Assembly (NCBI GenBank): GCA_022453515.1
Contig: JAJNNY010000010.1
Location: 62,001 to 126,000 of the forward strand
Origin: Astrocystis sublimbata
Lineage: Eukaryota > Ascomycota > Sordariomycetes > Xylariales > Xylariaceae
Direction of reading: 5' to 3'
Length of the DNA stretch: 64,000 nt
The stretch's first letter is position 1. Every line of letters starts with the position of its first letter. The notes under the pieces are model-generated. The model saw only the letters and a list, made by a program, of their open reading frames with translations. It was not told the DNA's origin and ran no database searches. The translations under genes and the position numbers were made by a program. Of this stretch, positions 10,883-23,461 are shown piece by piece.

Positions 10883-13800
10883 TTAGTCTCGGTCATTCAG
10901 GGCATCTTCAACAGCATCAACCCGTTGTCTACCCAATCCGGCCGAGGGGTTGAATTGATGCCAGCAATTTGGTGCCTGAAGGATATATCTACCAATTATC
11001 AGCAAACAGTCTCGGGATAGGACAAACGTTCATTACTCACCTCGCCATGGCCTCCCGAAAACGCGACTTGTACTCTTTAGGGCTCGTTACAGTTGGTCGA
11101 TTTCGACCTCCACCAGCAAACCCGCGATCTTTGATCCAACTCTCCAGCTTCTTATCCCATGTATAGGTGCGAATGCAGTCAATAATGCCAACGACAAGCT
11201 CCTTTCTCTTTTCATCAACTGCGATCATCAAGGAATAGTCCATCACGTCTTGCCGAGCAAGGAACAACGTATCGTTGAAGACGGACGCTGAAAGTAGCCT
11301 TTTTGAGTGTTCTCGTGCGAAGAGAGGAGATTCGTAAATGTACTCAACCATGTTCTCGTCCAGGAGAACCTCATTCTGTTCTCCTGTTGACTGTATCTTT
11401 CTATTCCTCATGGATCCCTTCAAATCGAAGATACGTGTTGCTTCCCGATCGTAAAACAAATTTTCCATCAACAGCAAATCAAGTTTGATGTCAGTGTTCG
11501 TTACGGGATTCTTGATGACCACCTGGAAGAATCCAAGCATCTTGGCGATGACCGAGGGAAGTTCGTGGAATAATGCTTCTGCCATGAGTTTGAAATATGC
11601 CGGAGCGAACTTCAGAAACGCTTGAGTTTCGATCTGCGACAATGACTACACGATGGTTAGTTAGCTTGCCATGAATTGAGGTAATACACACAGTGAACAC
11701 ACCTTCATAACTAGACGATCATCCTGCGTTTTGAGAAACACGGATTTGGTTTTGCCGCCCTTCGAGTCCCATGGGACACACCGAGAAAGACATTCGATTA
11801 TTCGATCTGCCACACCGCATTTGCGACGCAGCGCATCGAATTGCTCGGCATAAAAGATCTTGACTAACATCTTGGCTGACCCTTCAGCGAACTGATACTT
11901 ATAATGACTGCTGGAGTTGTGAACCAGGCTGGTTTCTAGTCGTTCGTTTGACACATAATCGTCGACACCTAGGTCTTTGTCGCCAAGTTCTTCTATATCT
12001 ACTGTAGATTTATTCGGCTGGCTAGCTTTTCGACGATGAAATCGACGGAGCTTGTTTTTGTAGTCCTCAGAGCTAAGAGCAAAAGCTATGACAGAACTTG
12101 GCTCATATTCGCGGACAATAATGTCAGAGTCTATGAAGATATGATCGGAAGCATTGAGCGGGTAGTCCAGCGGAGGCCACTGACTTGCCGACTGTTCATT
12201 CCAGAAATTTGAGAGTGCTTTCATGAAGTTTGTCCTGTCATGTTTGGGAAGCTCAAGTGGAATTTCAGTGTTCGAATCGAGAGAGTCGGCAATCTCTTCG
12301 AGAGTACTGCCATCAATAATGGAATTCTCGGTGTCACTATCGCGTTCGTCATCAGTCGTAACGAGGCTGTTATTAGGGACCGATTCATCCTTTTCAGCCT
12401 CAATGCCCTCTTCCTGGGGGGCTTCTGTTGACGGTGCAGCCGTCGCATCGGACTGCTGTGGCTGTTGAGCATTATCCGGTGAAAGCGAGTCTGGCGCTAC
12501 TGTTTCGGGTGCTTTTGACTCAGCAGGGCCTTTGGTACTCTTATCATCTTCCACCGGAACAGGCTCCTTTACTGCATCGGCAACATCTTGATAGACTTCA
12601 ACAGTCGCTCTGGTCCTTGAATGTTGGAGGAACGGTCGGGAGTGAGTGACATTGGCCGCTCGCTTCTTTCTGTCCTTTTCGCGCTCCTTTTCGAATTCGC
12701 GGCTAAGTTGTTCGAAATGTTTGCGAATCGTTGAAACTCGAGAGTCCCTTTTTCCTACAAAGCGAGGGATATTGGATTGGTTACCCTTACGATGCTGCTT
12801 GAGGCCCCCAAATAATTTTTTGTCGCTTTTGATTGACTCATTGGTCGATGGTTTGCGGAGCTCGTGCCCGGCTGGAGCATCCATTGGAGTGACTCTTTCC
12901 TTATCTTTAGCAATGCTAAATGTCTTCTTACCAACAGCAGAACCAACTCGAGGTAGTGTCGGCAACGTGGTTGCAGGTTGCGAGATGGCACGGATCATAG
13001 GTGGTGACACGTTCAAACCCATTCTACGGGAAGAGCCGTGGTCTATGTTGGCCTTAGCTGGCGTCGTAGAGGTACCTGATTGCGTCCCATCCTTAGTGAG
13101 CGCACGATTGGCGTTCTCAATCTGCACAGCGTGTTGCTTGCGGCGTAATCGTTCGACTTGCTCTGCTACCGACACGGGGGGAGTCTTGGTCGTTGGGCTA
13201 GTAGGGGTTGGCAACGAAGTGAAAGGTGTATCTGGTGTATCACCCGGTGCCACAGCGCTGCTTGTGTTCGGTGCTGGGGTAGCTGGTATAGATTCCCGAG
13301 CCTGATCGAGGGATAGAATGTTTTGGTTAGAGGACTTAGAGGTGGCTAGGTCCAACGGCTCAATTCGCTCAAGTATTGTATCAGGTGCAGATATGAGGGT
13401 GGCTTCTTGAGATGTGACGACGCGGGCATCAACGCCTTCGGGTTGGAGGGCTTCGGATTGAGAGTTCTCAGAGCTCGTATTCGTAGATTGTGTTCCCTCT
13501 CTCGAATCAACTTCTGCAATAGCTTGCTGGCTGGTTTTTTCAGAGAGTTCTATTCCCTCGGCAGAAGCCTCAGTGCTGGCCAGAGATTCCTTGAGATCAT
13601 CTGTAAACATCTTACGCAGTTGGTTCATAGTAAGCCTTCTAATATCCTTATCAGAGGGAAGGAAGTCCGCTTCAAACTGGGAAAAAGCGGCGTCCCAATC
13701 CCCAACCATGACTAGCATTTCGCGGAGTACTATGTTGAAGGGAATGACCTCGTAATACCTCGAGTTGATGTATTTGTCCTGTAGCTTGCGGATGAGAGAC

Positions 13801-16800
13801 GTATGTTCGTCCTGAATTTTCTTAGTCAATCTCTCTATCTCGGCTTTGCAAGATTCGGCCTTTTCTGGGACGATCTTGTCCAATTTTATAGCCTTAAGCC
13901 TAGCTTTGACAGAGGCAGTGAACCGCGTCCATCTATCTTGACAGTGGGCCAGGATACTGTTCTTCATATTCAGATCGTGTTCGACTTTCCATGTGATCCT
14001 GGCACGAGGCACAATAATCTCGAGTGGATCAATTGGGTCATAGTGCACTCGGACGATCTTGTCATCCAGACCAAAGTAACGTATGTGGTCTCTATGATGA
14101 TCATGGGGACAATTCCAGCCTCCCAAGCTCTCATCTCTGACCAGGTGAGTACCGCGGCTCCAAAATGATAGTTCGAGATACTTGCCGAACGAGTATTTCC
14201 AGGTGAATCTGGACATCTCCATCTCGCGCGTCTCCCGTTTGCAGATTTTGCAATAGCTCCACATCGTGATGCCCTCCTCTCGAGACTTGTCACTTGTCCC
14301 GGATTCAATGAAGACGGTAATACGTGCTTCACCGTGGACATAGGTCCTATGGTGCTCGCACATCTTGCGATCACATCCATTTGCCGTGCATGTCGATTCT
14401 GCACCGTAACACACATCTTCAAGATACTGCCCCAATGTGCAATCAGGATCCATGCTGGCATTGCGGTCCGAGTGTTCATCATAAAATCCAAGCGCAATGA
14501 GTTGCGGCTCCACGCAAGGAATTTTAGTTTCAGTGCAGATAACGGAATGCAGCACCACGATGTTTTGATGCGCGTAAGGATCAAACAGGTCAAGATTGCC
14601 TTGAATGTAGTTCTCCCAAGACCTGGTCTGCGTCTTGTAGTTATAAAGAGCCTTGTCATACTCCGCATCGTGCACAGCATGTAATACTTCCATGATGTGA
14701 CGAGGAGCCTTTTGGCCGATCTGATGCACCATTTCGGGCTTGATAAGCTGGAATTTGCGAGGTTTAGGTTTCTCTTCATCACCCCGCTCTTCAATGATGT
14801 CTTGATCTCGAAGCCGTTTGAGATGCACCAGTCTCCGCTCCTGGGCTCTTGCGTTCATCAGAAGATAGGGCTGAGCGAATTTCACAAATGGCGAAGCAGA
14901 GAGAACCTTGGTCTCGTATTTCGCAACCATATCACTGTAAAAGGTAGGCATAGGCACGTCTTCGGGAACAACACTATCATGTGAAGACTGAGCATGCGTT
15001 TCGTGAAGGGATATCAGCTTGCGCGTGGAGTCGTCGGCTTGGGAGGAAGACTCCTCGGTTGCAGCCTCATTTTGTGACTCGGTGGTACTATATGCGGACA
15101 TGTCGCTAGCCTGGCTTGCAATGAGATCCTCAGTCGCCATGACAGAGGCTGTTGTTTGGTGGTGCTTTGATCCCTCAGTGTCAGTTGCTCCAATCGATGG
15201 AGCGTTTTCGTCCGAGGATTGAGATTGTTGGGTAGGGTTGCTACTCATATCTTCCGTGGTGGGGAGTTGAATGAGAGAGTCACGCATAAGGGACGATTCT
15301 AACTTGAGGTTATAGACGACATATACCATGAACTCAGTAATATGCTTCAGCTTGGCGAGTGTTGATGTTGGTGCGCCTCGAAGGGCGATCGTGCAGCCTA
15401 GTTCCTCTTGATTGCTAGACAGAAATATGTATGTCTTTTTACCACCAGGAATTTCGTCGTTAACAAAGGTCTTGACCTCGAAGCCTGTACTTTTGCCTGT
15501 TTGGAACTGATTTGGAGGAAGCGCAAGCATGTCGACCGATGAGATGACTTCGGTTTCTAGACATCTGGAGACAGCAGAGAGGACTGATTGTTTCACGTTA
15601 TACGCGACTGCTATTCTTGCTTCGGAAAGATATTGCAGTGCAAGCCCTGATACGCTCTTCTCCGTAAGAAGCAACTGTGGCCGAAGGGCAACAATTCTGT
15701 TTACTAGTTGCTTCAAAAACTCCCGTTCTTGTTCGATGACTGGTTGCAAGCTCATGAAGTGATGTTGGTGGCGCTGATACTCGATCGGAAACGAGACGAT
15801 TACAACTCGTGGGCTGGACATCCGGCGTCGCATAGTCTTTAGAGCCAATTTCTTCGTAAATATAACGCCGGGAACATACGTGGTATCGCTGGGTCTGCCG
15901 CCTGGAATTTTTTTTAGTTTGACGTAATGCCGAATATCTATGTCGTCTCCGCCATCTATGTCAGGATCTACAGAAGAGGTACACTTCAGTAGAATTGGAA
16001 TCAGGGCCTTCTCCCAAGCAGCGACATTGTGAATATCAGCATCCATCAAGAGTTGGCGCAGGAGCTTGCGAACGTGCATCATGCTAGCAGGGTTGAGTTC
16101 TAGACGAGGTTCTTTTTCACCTTTCATAGACGAGCTTCGGGTCAGACGAGCTGAACTAGTGCCAGATTCAAAATAGGGAAGGGTTTCCGTCGAGTTAGAT
16201 GGGCCTTTGATAGTAGCCGTCTTTGGTCTTGGCGAGCGCATGATATGCAATTGATGCCCGCTTGTAGTGCTCATATTCCGCCGTCTTGTGGACCGAGGAT
16301 AATATTCATCCATACCACGGCTCGTGTAACTGAAGCCGCTAATGCTTTTCTCTGCCTGTGTTCTGGTGCGAATCCTTCGCCCAGCTCCCAAGTATGGGCC
16401 AAAGTTAGACCGTTCGTGCTCGCCAGAGATAGAATGCTGATCATTGCCTGTAATCGTCCCCATAATACTCATCTCTTCGTCATCGCTGGATTCATCGGAC
16501 ATGTATTGAGCTAGATCAGGGTCAATAACATTGTCATCGTGGAAGGCCGGAAGACCGGGCCTTTTTGCTGCCTCTTCGCTGGCTGATGTTCGAAAAGGAA
16601 CCCTTTCACTGGGGAGAGGTTTCAGGCGATTCCAAATGTTGTGCTTTGAAAGCTGCCGTCTATGGCCAGAAGATTGTGGCCGTTGTGCGTTTATTGATCG
16701 CAGGGATCTTGAGGAGCTTGGCCGACTTAGTTGTGGACTGTCAATCTCCAGGACAGCAGAGTTTCGATTGGACGACTCTCCTATCCGTCTCGTTGCAGGA

Positions 16801-18563
16801 ATAGCCATCATAGGCGTGGTCATTGATCTGCTGTCAGCATTATTGTCGTCTGCTCGCTCCGAGCCCAAATCATCGCGACCATGTCTCATCAACGGCGAAG
16901 GGAGAACAATCTTTGGCTGATTGGGCCGAAAGATCGCTGGTAGATATGTGTCGTCGGCCGATTCGTCTGAAAGATTTCCATCTTGCCTCTGAGAAATGAT
17001 ACCCAAGCAAGTCTTGCAAACGCGCAAGGTCCCTTGGACACCGAACGGTTCGCCAGATATGAGGGACGTGCATCCACTGTCAAAAATACAGCCGCAAGTC
17101 CTGCAGTGATGCTTGCGGCGAAAAGCCGAGAACAGATTGCCACACAAAAAGCATTCTTTACAGGTCTCGTCAGCCATCCAAAATTGTTTACTCAACACCT
17201 GCTTGCGCATTGACTCAAGCTTCGCACTGACAACTTCGGTTGGTGCGCCCTCGTCCACTGTGGTGCCCGGTATCCTATAGTCTCCCGATTTCATTCGTTC
17301 GTGTTTATTTGCGTGACTGAAAGATGCATGATAGACGCTGTTGTGAGCAGAAGTGTTGACTGGGCTCGGTTCTGCCGTTCCACGCGATATCGATGAAGAT
17401 CTCGAATTGCTTTCCGATACCCTGGATCGGTCAATGCGATCGATTACTGCTGGTCGTCGGGAGGTGGACCGCGCGGTCGGTCTCGTCTCTACGTTGAGCA
17501 AACTCGAGTTGGATACTGCAGCGTGCGGAAAGGTTGTCCCCGGAATGGCTATAAGGGGACTTTTGGCGGGGCTGACTGTTGAATCAGTGCTACCATCTGC
17601 ACTGTACGCATCGTCACGGCGTGAGCGACCAGAAGCTGACGACTTTTCTAGCTCAGACGGACCCATGGGCTTACCATGGACCGGTGACTTGACTGCTGGG
17701 CCGTCATCCCCCTTGGGAATGCTAATCCTGCGGCTGCTTCGACTGGATCCTTCCTCAGTTCGAGAAGATCCTGGTCGTGATGCATCTCGAAAGACGCTAA
17801 CGTTGCTAACATTTGCAGTCGCTATACTCGAAGCTGGTTTAATTAGATGAGGGATACTCTGACGACTCGACGAGGCCGATTTCGAGGATGGCACGCTTGC
17901 CACGTTGCCGGTAGAGGGTGCCTTTGCAGTCAGGTATTGCTGTGCCTGATTCTCGCTCGCTGAAACTCCTGACAGGATGGCGACGCTGGGCTCCGTAGGC
18001 TCCGCAACAGACGACTTGTTGGCCAAATCAGAAATGGTTGTATCCACCCTCGGCAGAGAAGTTACACTGTTTCTCGACTTGTCCGGGGCTGTGCTTTGGC
18101 TCCTCCGGGAAGCAGAAGCAGGATCTGCGAGAGGGAGGTCTAGGTTTTCTGGTACCTTGGCCGTCGGAGGTTTGTCTCTGTCTTTCCCACTAGCACCATT
18201 CGCAGGCTTGTCCCTGTCGTTTCCACTGACACCTACAGCCTCCTTGAATCGAGAGTATAGCCCGCTGAAGCCATGCTGAACTGAATCACCACTGAAGCCC
18301 TTGCTCTCGGTCGCGGTAACGGATTCGGGTGGCGGGGCCAGGTCGTTAAAGGTGGTCAGCACGCCTTCCTCCTTGGACGAGGTGTGGATCTTGTCAAGGG
18401 CTTGGGCGAGATGTTCTTTGTCGACCTGGAGAACAGCCGCAGCGACGGAAGAGGATGTGGACGGACGGCGCGATCTCTCACTGTGGGACTTGACGCTCGG
18501 CGGTGACATTGGCGAAGGCAGCGGCTTCTTCCCGGACATGGCTACCGGCGTGGAACTGGCCAC
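10883..18563 (-). CDS. fab1: 1-phosphatidylinositol-3-phosphate 5-kinase Fab1 (3 exons)
   Basis: Makes PtdIns(3,5)P2 from PtdIns3P on endosome/vacuole membranes. Exons on the minus strand are 18563-11703, 11645-11041 and 10988-10883, for 2523 aa. Domains: FYVE zinc finger at about residues 460-525 with RKHHCRTCG; CCT/TCP1-like domain at about 870-1110 (ALRGAPTSTLAKLKHITEFM); a conserved Cys-rich Fab1 region (near CEHHRTYVHGEARITVFIES); and a C-terminal PIP5K kinase domain from about 2100 with IFDLKGS, DYSLMIAVDE and the IID motif GIIDCIRTYTWDKKLE. Intron 1 joins LVMK to SLSQIETQAFLKFAP, and intron 2 joins FREAMA to RYILQAPNCW, both as expected for the kinase tail. The N-terminal 450 residues are low-complexity Ser/Pro-rich. 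An in-frame ATG eight codons inside is an alternative start. Confidence 0.96.
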
Positions 18564-19792
18564 TGGTACACACGGGACCTAAATCCAAACCCACCCACGG
18601 AAATCGAAGGCTGCACGAAGGTTGCGAGAAGAACTCGAACGCGAGGCTCGACTGGAGTTGGTTCATTGACCACTTTGCGATCATGTTCGATGTTCCGGTG
18701 CTCGACGCCCAATGTTACGTCATTGTCAAGGGGTGTATTTGCGATATTATATTCTGTGAGCCTGCCTCTCTCCCTGCAGCGTCACGGATGCTTAGGGGTA
18801 TGACTATTTGCCGTGCGAGCGAGCGGATAGCTGGGCAGGCGAGCTGTTCCGACCACTTGCATTTATGCAAGTGAAAACGCGCTGTAGACCGAGTAAAATC
18901 GTGAGGAAAGAGTGTGCTAAGGCGTGGCGATGGTCAGGTACAAAGCATGAGCAGAGCATAGACGCGAGAGTTGCCCAGAACGCCCATCTCTCGATCCGTA
19001 GGTTGTAGGTTGGACTGCCGAAGGCGAAGGAGGGAGAGAGTGGGAGGCGAGGAGGGGGGGAGGGACAAGACGTGGAGAAAGAGAGCAAGCCTTTGCTTAC
19101 CTGCGCTCAGGTACCCGAGTACCTTAGGTAAGACGAGGTAGGTACATGCAACGAGAAGAGGCTTCCAGCTCCTCCTGTCTGGCCGTATGTACGTGGGCGT
19201 GGTTTGGTGACGCAGGTGGGAGGCAGGACCACTTTATTCAGTTGTGCTTTCCCCACGCCTCCCCAAGTCCCCATCTCTGGGCGAGACTTACTTGAGGTCT
19301 CGAGCACCTAAAGAGGGTGGGCCATGCTATTGGCAACTAGTGGGTAGCGAGGGTAGGTAGAGCGTCAGCTATGCGCAACTAGGCAGCCGCCCTACATTTT
19401 GGTGGATCGAGGCAGGTGCGTAGGACTCCAACTGCCGGGACTGGTGAAACACGTGATTTCGCATCCATCCCGGAGTCCCCGCAATTGAGCTTTTCGCGTC
19501 TTTCGCAGCCCGCGTCCTGGGTGCCTGGGGCCTGCCTGAGAACACCAAAAGCTCTGGCCCCCTGGGCAGGCATCCCACAGTTATCAATCAGTCATCAGTG
19601 CTTGATGCTTTGCTTTACCATCAGCAATCCGATCCCGGTCGTAATATGTAAAATCCCCGATGCAGTCGCGACCAAAAACAATTATTGGCTCTAAGGCGAT
19701 GCACCTTTTGTCATGTCCGACAAGCAGTATCTCACAAATCGAGTGCTGATTACCCGCGTGGTATCTATCAGCATTCCTGCCAGGCGCGAAAC
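18564..19792. other. Divergent promoter region, fab1 / 19.8-kb gene
   Basis: Shared upstream region of two divergently transcribed genes. It has purine-rich runs at 19020-19090 and several palindromic GGTACC/CCTTAGGTA-like motifs at 19109-19145. No gene supported; short frames on both strands lack motifs. The frame of the next gene stays open upstream to 19685, but its first ATG is at 19793. Confidence 0.5.
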
Positions 19793-22003
19793 ATGGCACG
19801 TAACGTTGGGCCGGGCGTCGCCGCCCCCGACGCTCCCTCATCTGGCCCGGGCTCATCTCCGTCCGGCGCATTGGACGATGACAAAATCCGACGTGTACTT
19901 GTCAAGATTCCCAGCGCCCAAAAGAAACTGTTGGATGGATACTCGTGGGCGAGCAAACTAAGCCAGCGGACCAATGGTTTTATCAATGTGCCGCCTGAGG
20001 TCTTGGAGCAATTGAAAGACTCATATAGCCGGCGGGGTCCATCACTCGAATCAGACAAAGCTGGTGTTCAAGCACATGTAGCAGCAGATGGTGCAGAAGT
20101 CGACCGTGTAATTCCCGGGCCATCAGGAAAGACGTTCTCGGCACCTATCCACGACGATGGCAGGGGCGAAGGGGACGATGAAGCTGGTGATGACGACGAG
20201 GAGGAAGCTCGCAGTGAGCATATACCATGGTCACAAAGCCCTGACTCCCATCGGTTTCCACGGGATGCGAAGCCCCGGGAACCGAGCGAGGAGCCAGGTG
20301 AGGAACGAAGCCAGCCATTTGACACACAGCTCCCCAAGAAATCGCCTCTAAAGCCAACCCTCCCCACTTCACCAGCAGCGCAGACCAGTCTCCCTTCCTT
20401 GTCGCAGGAGAGCCACGGCCTCGAAGATGAGCTTGAGGTTGAAGTACCAGTCGCTCTTGCCTACGATCTTAAACCCATCAACAAATCTGCCCAGCCAATG
20501 CTAGCAACACCTCCCTCGGCGCAAGTTGTGCCCTCCACACTCGACCTGTCACTGCAGAGTGGCTCCACAAGTGAATCGGCGAGAATGGATTCGCAACCGA
20601 AGCCTCAATCCCGGAAGCCCGCCGCCTACAAGCGTGTGGGTAATCTATACCAAGGTCCTAAGCCAACGGCCTCGTCATCACACCTGCATACCAATACAGA
20701 GCCTGCGAAAGACGTCGCCGTGACTGCTGTTGGTGGAGGCACGGATGCAGGCGCAGAGAGCTCCTTGTCTACACACAACACATCCTCGTCAATAGTACCA
20801 TCTACAGCCGACGATCGACTTCGGAACATAGACAGTGAAAAACAGACAGCAATCCAGGATATCAGACCAGGCCAAATACCAGTCCCTACCGCCAATATTG
20901 GCTTCACAGACCAGCACAGCCCTTCGGCGCCGCCCCAGCTTTCGTCCGTACAAGTAGCGGTTACTCCGTCACGGAAGGTCCACCCCCCCAAGCTACCCGC
21001 ACCTCTCAATCGCCCTATGGCTCCTCCCGCCGCAGCGCCGGAAACCTGGATGTCGCCTTTCGTCTTTTACACAACCAAGTATCCAAGGTACGACGGGGGC
21101 ATACAGGACTTCATTACAGCATGCATCTATATCCAGCTGCAGGTTCGTAGAATACGAACGTCACTATATGACGACTTCATTCGAGCTTGGTTTGAGGGAT
21201 ACCTGCCTTACGTCAGAGAGTGCGATGAGGCGCAGCCTCCTCAAAAGGCTCTGAGGGCGATTGAATGGTACAATGACATTGACGATGACCCCATCTTCAC
21301 AAAACGGGTTGTCACCCGTGACAACTTACAGGGAATCCTCAATTTTTATCCCAAAGAGTTAAATAGAGCACGGCTTGCTCTAGGTATCACGTCCAGTCAA
21401 GGGTCGAACGACAACCTGGCGTCTAGTAGCCTGAATGACCCATCTACCCGCATTTCGTCACATCACCAAATGCATGCACCATCGAAAGGTAAAGAGCCTA
21501 TGCGAAACGTAGTTGAAATAGTCGATGACGAAGTCGAGAACCCTACGCTGCCGCCAGTTCCGAAACCACGAATGTCTGCTTTTTCCAGCAGCCGACGGAT
21601 ATCAGACCACAGATCATCCAATGCATTGGAGGGCCGACCGAAACAGCGAGATTCGCTGACGCGATCCATCTCGGAATCGACGCATTTCAAGAGGGTCGCC
21701 GCTACCGATCTCCGTTCCGAGGGAACGAAACGGGTTGCTTCGGTTGCGCCTGGTCGTGGCAATAGAACCTTGTCCGACTCGGGTAGCACAACGAGCAACT
21801 TATCGGCACGGGCTAATAATTCTTCCCGAAGCTCGGTTGCTCCAGGACACGCGACAGCAAAGAGGAGTGCGAAGGCGACCGAAGACCCGGAGGAGAGGCG
21901 CAGGCGCAAGCTGGCGAAACACTTCAAACAGCGAATGGCAGAAAGAGACAGTATAGCGAGTTCGGCTCCGGTAGCCGACAGTGTTCAACGGCCAAAGAAA
22001 TAG
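19793..22003 (+). CDS. Unrecognised low-complexity fungal protein
   Basis: Intronless frame of 736 aa from the first ATG. The N-terminus has a compact segment (KIRRVLVKIPSAQKKLLDGY, then INVPPEVLEQL), followed by about 350 residues of acidic, Ser/Pro-rich disordered sequence containing HIPWSQSP. A folded-looking block at about residues 420-525 (PFVFYTTKYPRYDGGIQDF, LYDDFIRAWFEGYLPYV, IEWYNDIDDDPIFTKRVVT) is the likely conserved domain. The C-terminus is Ser/Arg-rich and ends in a basic helix (EERRRRKLAKHFKQRMAERD). I cannot name the family. The layout, two ordered blocks separated by disorder with a basic tail, fits a nuclear scaffold or chromatin-associated protein, but that is a guess. Confidence 0.7.
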   Translation: MARNVGPGVAAPDAPSSGPGSSPSGALDDDKIRRVLVKIPSAQKKLLDGYSWASKLSQRTNGFINVPPEVLEQLKDSYSRRGPSLESDKAGVQAHVAADGAEVDRVIPGPSGKTFSAPIHDDGRGEGDDEAGDDDEEEARSEHIPWSQSPDSHRFPRDAKPREPSEEPGEERSQPFDTQLPKKSPLKPTLPTSPAAQTSLPSLSQESHGLEDELEVEVPVALAYDLKPINKSAQPMLATPPSAQVVPSTLDLSLQSGSTSESARMDSQPKPQSRKPAAYKRVGNLYQGPKPTASSSHLHTNTEPAKDVAVTAVGGGTDAGAESSLSTHNTSSSIVPSTADDRLRNIDSEKQTAIQDIRPGQIPVPTANIGFTDQHSPSAPPQLSSVQVAVTPSRKVHPPKLPAPLNRPMAPPAAAPETWMSPFVFYTTKYPRYDGGIQDFITACIYIQLQVRRIRTSLYDDFIRAWFEGYLPYVRECDEAQPPQKALRAIEWYNDIDDDPIFTKRVVTRDNLQGILNFYPKELNRARLALGITSSQGSNDNLASSSLNDPSTRISSHHQMHAPSKGKEPMRNVVEIVDDEVENPTLPPVPKPRMSAFSSSRRISDHRSSNALEGRPKQRDSLTRSISESTHFKRVAATDLRSEGTKRVASVAPGRGNRTLSDSGSTTSNLSARANNSSRSSVAPGHATAKRSAKATEDPEERRRRKLAKHFKQRMAERDSIASSAPVADSVQRPKK

Positions 22004-22679
22004 TGCCCTCTACAAAGACGGCCACGAGGTTATGAAGATGGATGCATAGGTATATATGCTGGAGTTGATCGGCATCATCATCATGGGGTTTCGGTCAGGA
22101 ATTTGATACCCATTTTTTACTCAGCCAAAGCGGCACTAACATGCGGAAACGGACGCCGAGCTCCGAATCTGCAGTATGGTTAGCTATTGACTACTTTGGA
22201 CGTTAATCGTGGAGCAAGGTTTCCCTCAAAAGTGCTTTCGACCTTTGCGAGAATTTCATAGCGAGACAGATTTACTCTATTTTTGCTTGCCATCTCAAGG
22301 ATAAGAGAATTGCGCCACACCTCTTCAATCAGGCAATGTGCTTACATGAGACTAAACTTGCGTGTTTTTCTGATGTGTCATCTCCCTTGTCTGCCATCTC
22401 ATTTATGTCCAACCCGATTTATCTAAGTCACGGTATCTGCAAGGCAATATCCCACATCTGTATCCCAATTATGCCGTGATACACGACCCCAATCTTAACA
22501 AAAATGCACATAGCTCAAAATTGAGCTCATATAGTGTGGAAAGTTCACACCAGGGAGCCAGCCAGGGGGTACAAATAGGAAGACCATGAGTGCGGCAGAT
22601 GTAGGTAGCGAGCCCTCGGTCATTCCAGCACTTCCAGTGTCTTCATGAAAAACAGAGTTGGTATTAAGTATCCCTGGAT
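22004..22679. other. Intergenic between convergent genes
   Basis: 3' flanks of two convergent genes. No coding signal seen. Confidence 0.5.
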
Positions 22680-23461
22680 CTAAGAGTTTTCCTTGGCCTT
22701 CTGTCGCTCCTCCTCTTCCGGCGTCAAAGTCCGCAGCTGTAGTGCGTGGATGCCGCCTTCAGCTGCCATCTCATCGCGCAAGAGGCCGTACACAAGCCGG
22801 TGGCGAGCGGGCTGCATCGTTGACCGGAAAGACTCGGACGTGATGACGACGCGGAAGTGTGTCTCTCTTGAAGTGCTACCTTGCATGGGTTTGTGGTGGG
22901 CGTCTATGAGCATGGTGTCAGGGGCCAGGCAGGCATGAAACTGAAAAGGGCAGGCTGGGGGAGAGGCTTTCCCAAACAAAATGAGAAGGAACGAAGTCGA
23001 GGCGTGCAGCATTAAAATAGGTGGTGTGACTTACGCTTATGTGAGTCGTTGAAGATCTCTAGGCGTGACGGGCTGAAAGCCTCGGTGACCTATGCAACGT
23101 CACGAGTGTCAGCGTTGTCTGTTTTCAGAGACATTGAGATTCTCCCGTGTTCTGCAGCTTATTGCCTAACCCAGCGCATCGGGTCGTTGGTAGTGTATTT
23201 CAAGGAAAGACCCGTGGGTGCAGTTTTGTTCAATGCTACAGTGGTATGGTATGGCATGTAGACTACCTAGGTAGGTAGCATGTATGAGATCGAGACAGAC
23301 AAAAAAAGGGGTCCCACCTTGGCCCGAATGGCATCTTCCATTGGGGTATCAGAGGCCATTGTCGCAGTGGCCAGCAGACGTCGCGGGAATAGCAGAGTGG
23401 GCAGAGTTCTTCCGATCGGCACAGCCGGGGCTCGAGCTGTGACCGCAGTTCTGCGCAACAT
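22680..23461 (-). CDS. BolA family protein, mitochondrial (3 exons)
   Basis: BolA proteins work with monothiol glutaredoxins in iron-sulfur cluster delivery; the mitochondrial members act late in cluster insertion. Exons on the minus strand are 23461-23318, 23089-23035 and 22903-22680, for 140 aa. The first 34 residues (MLRRTAVTARAPAVPIGRTL, then LLFPRRLLATAT) are Arg-rich without acidic residues, a mitochondrial presequence. The BolA core is assembled across the introns as AFSPSRLEIFNDSHKHAHHK, then STSRETHFRVVITSESF and the helix-turn region ARHRLVYGLLRDEMAAEGGI ending in HALQLRT. The middle exon is only 55 bp. A second ATG at 23359 (MASDTPMEDAIRAK) could give a cytosolic form from the same locus. 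Confidence 0.92.

Noticed and set aside
13970..14794. 274-codon minus-strand frame
   Set aside because: Shadow frame inside fab1, whose own frame carries the conserved Cys-rich region here.
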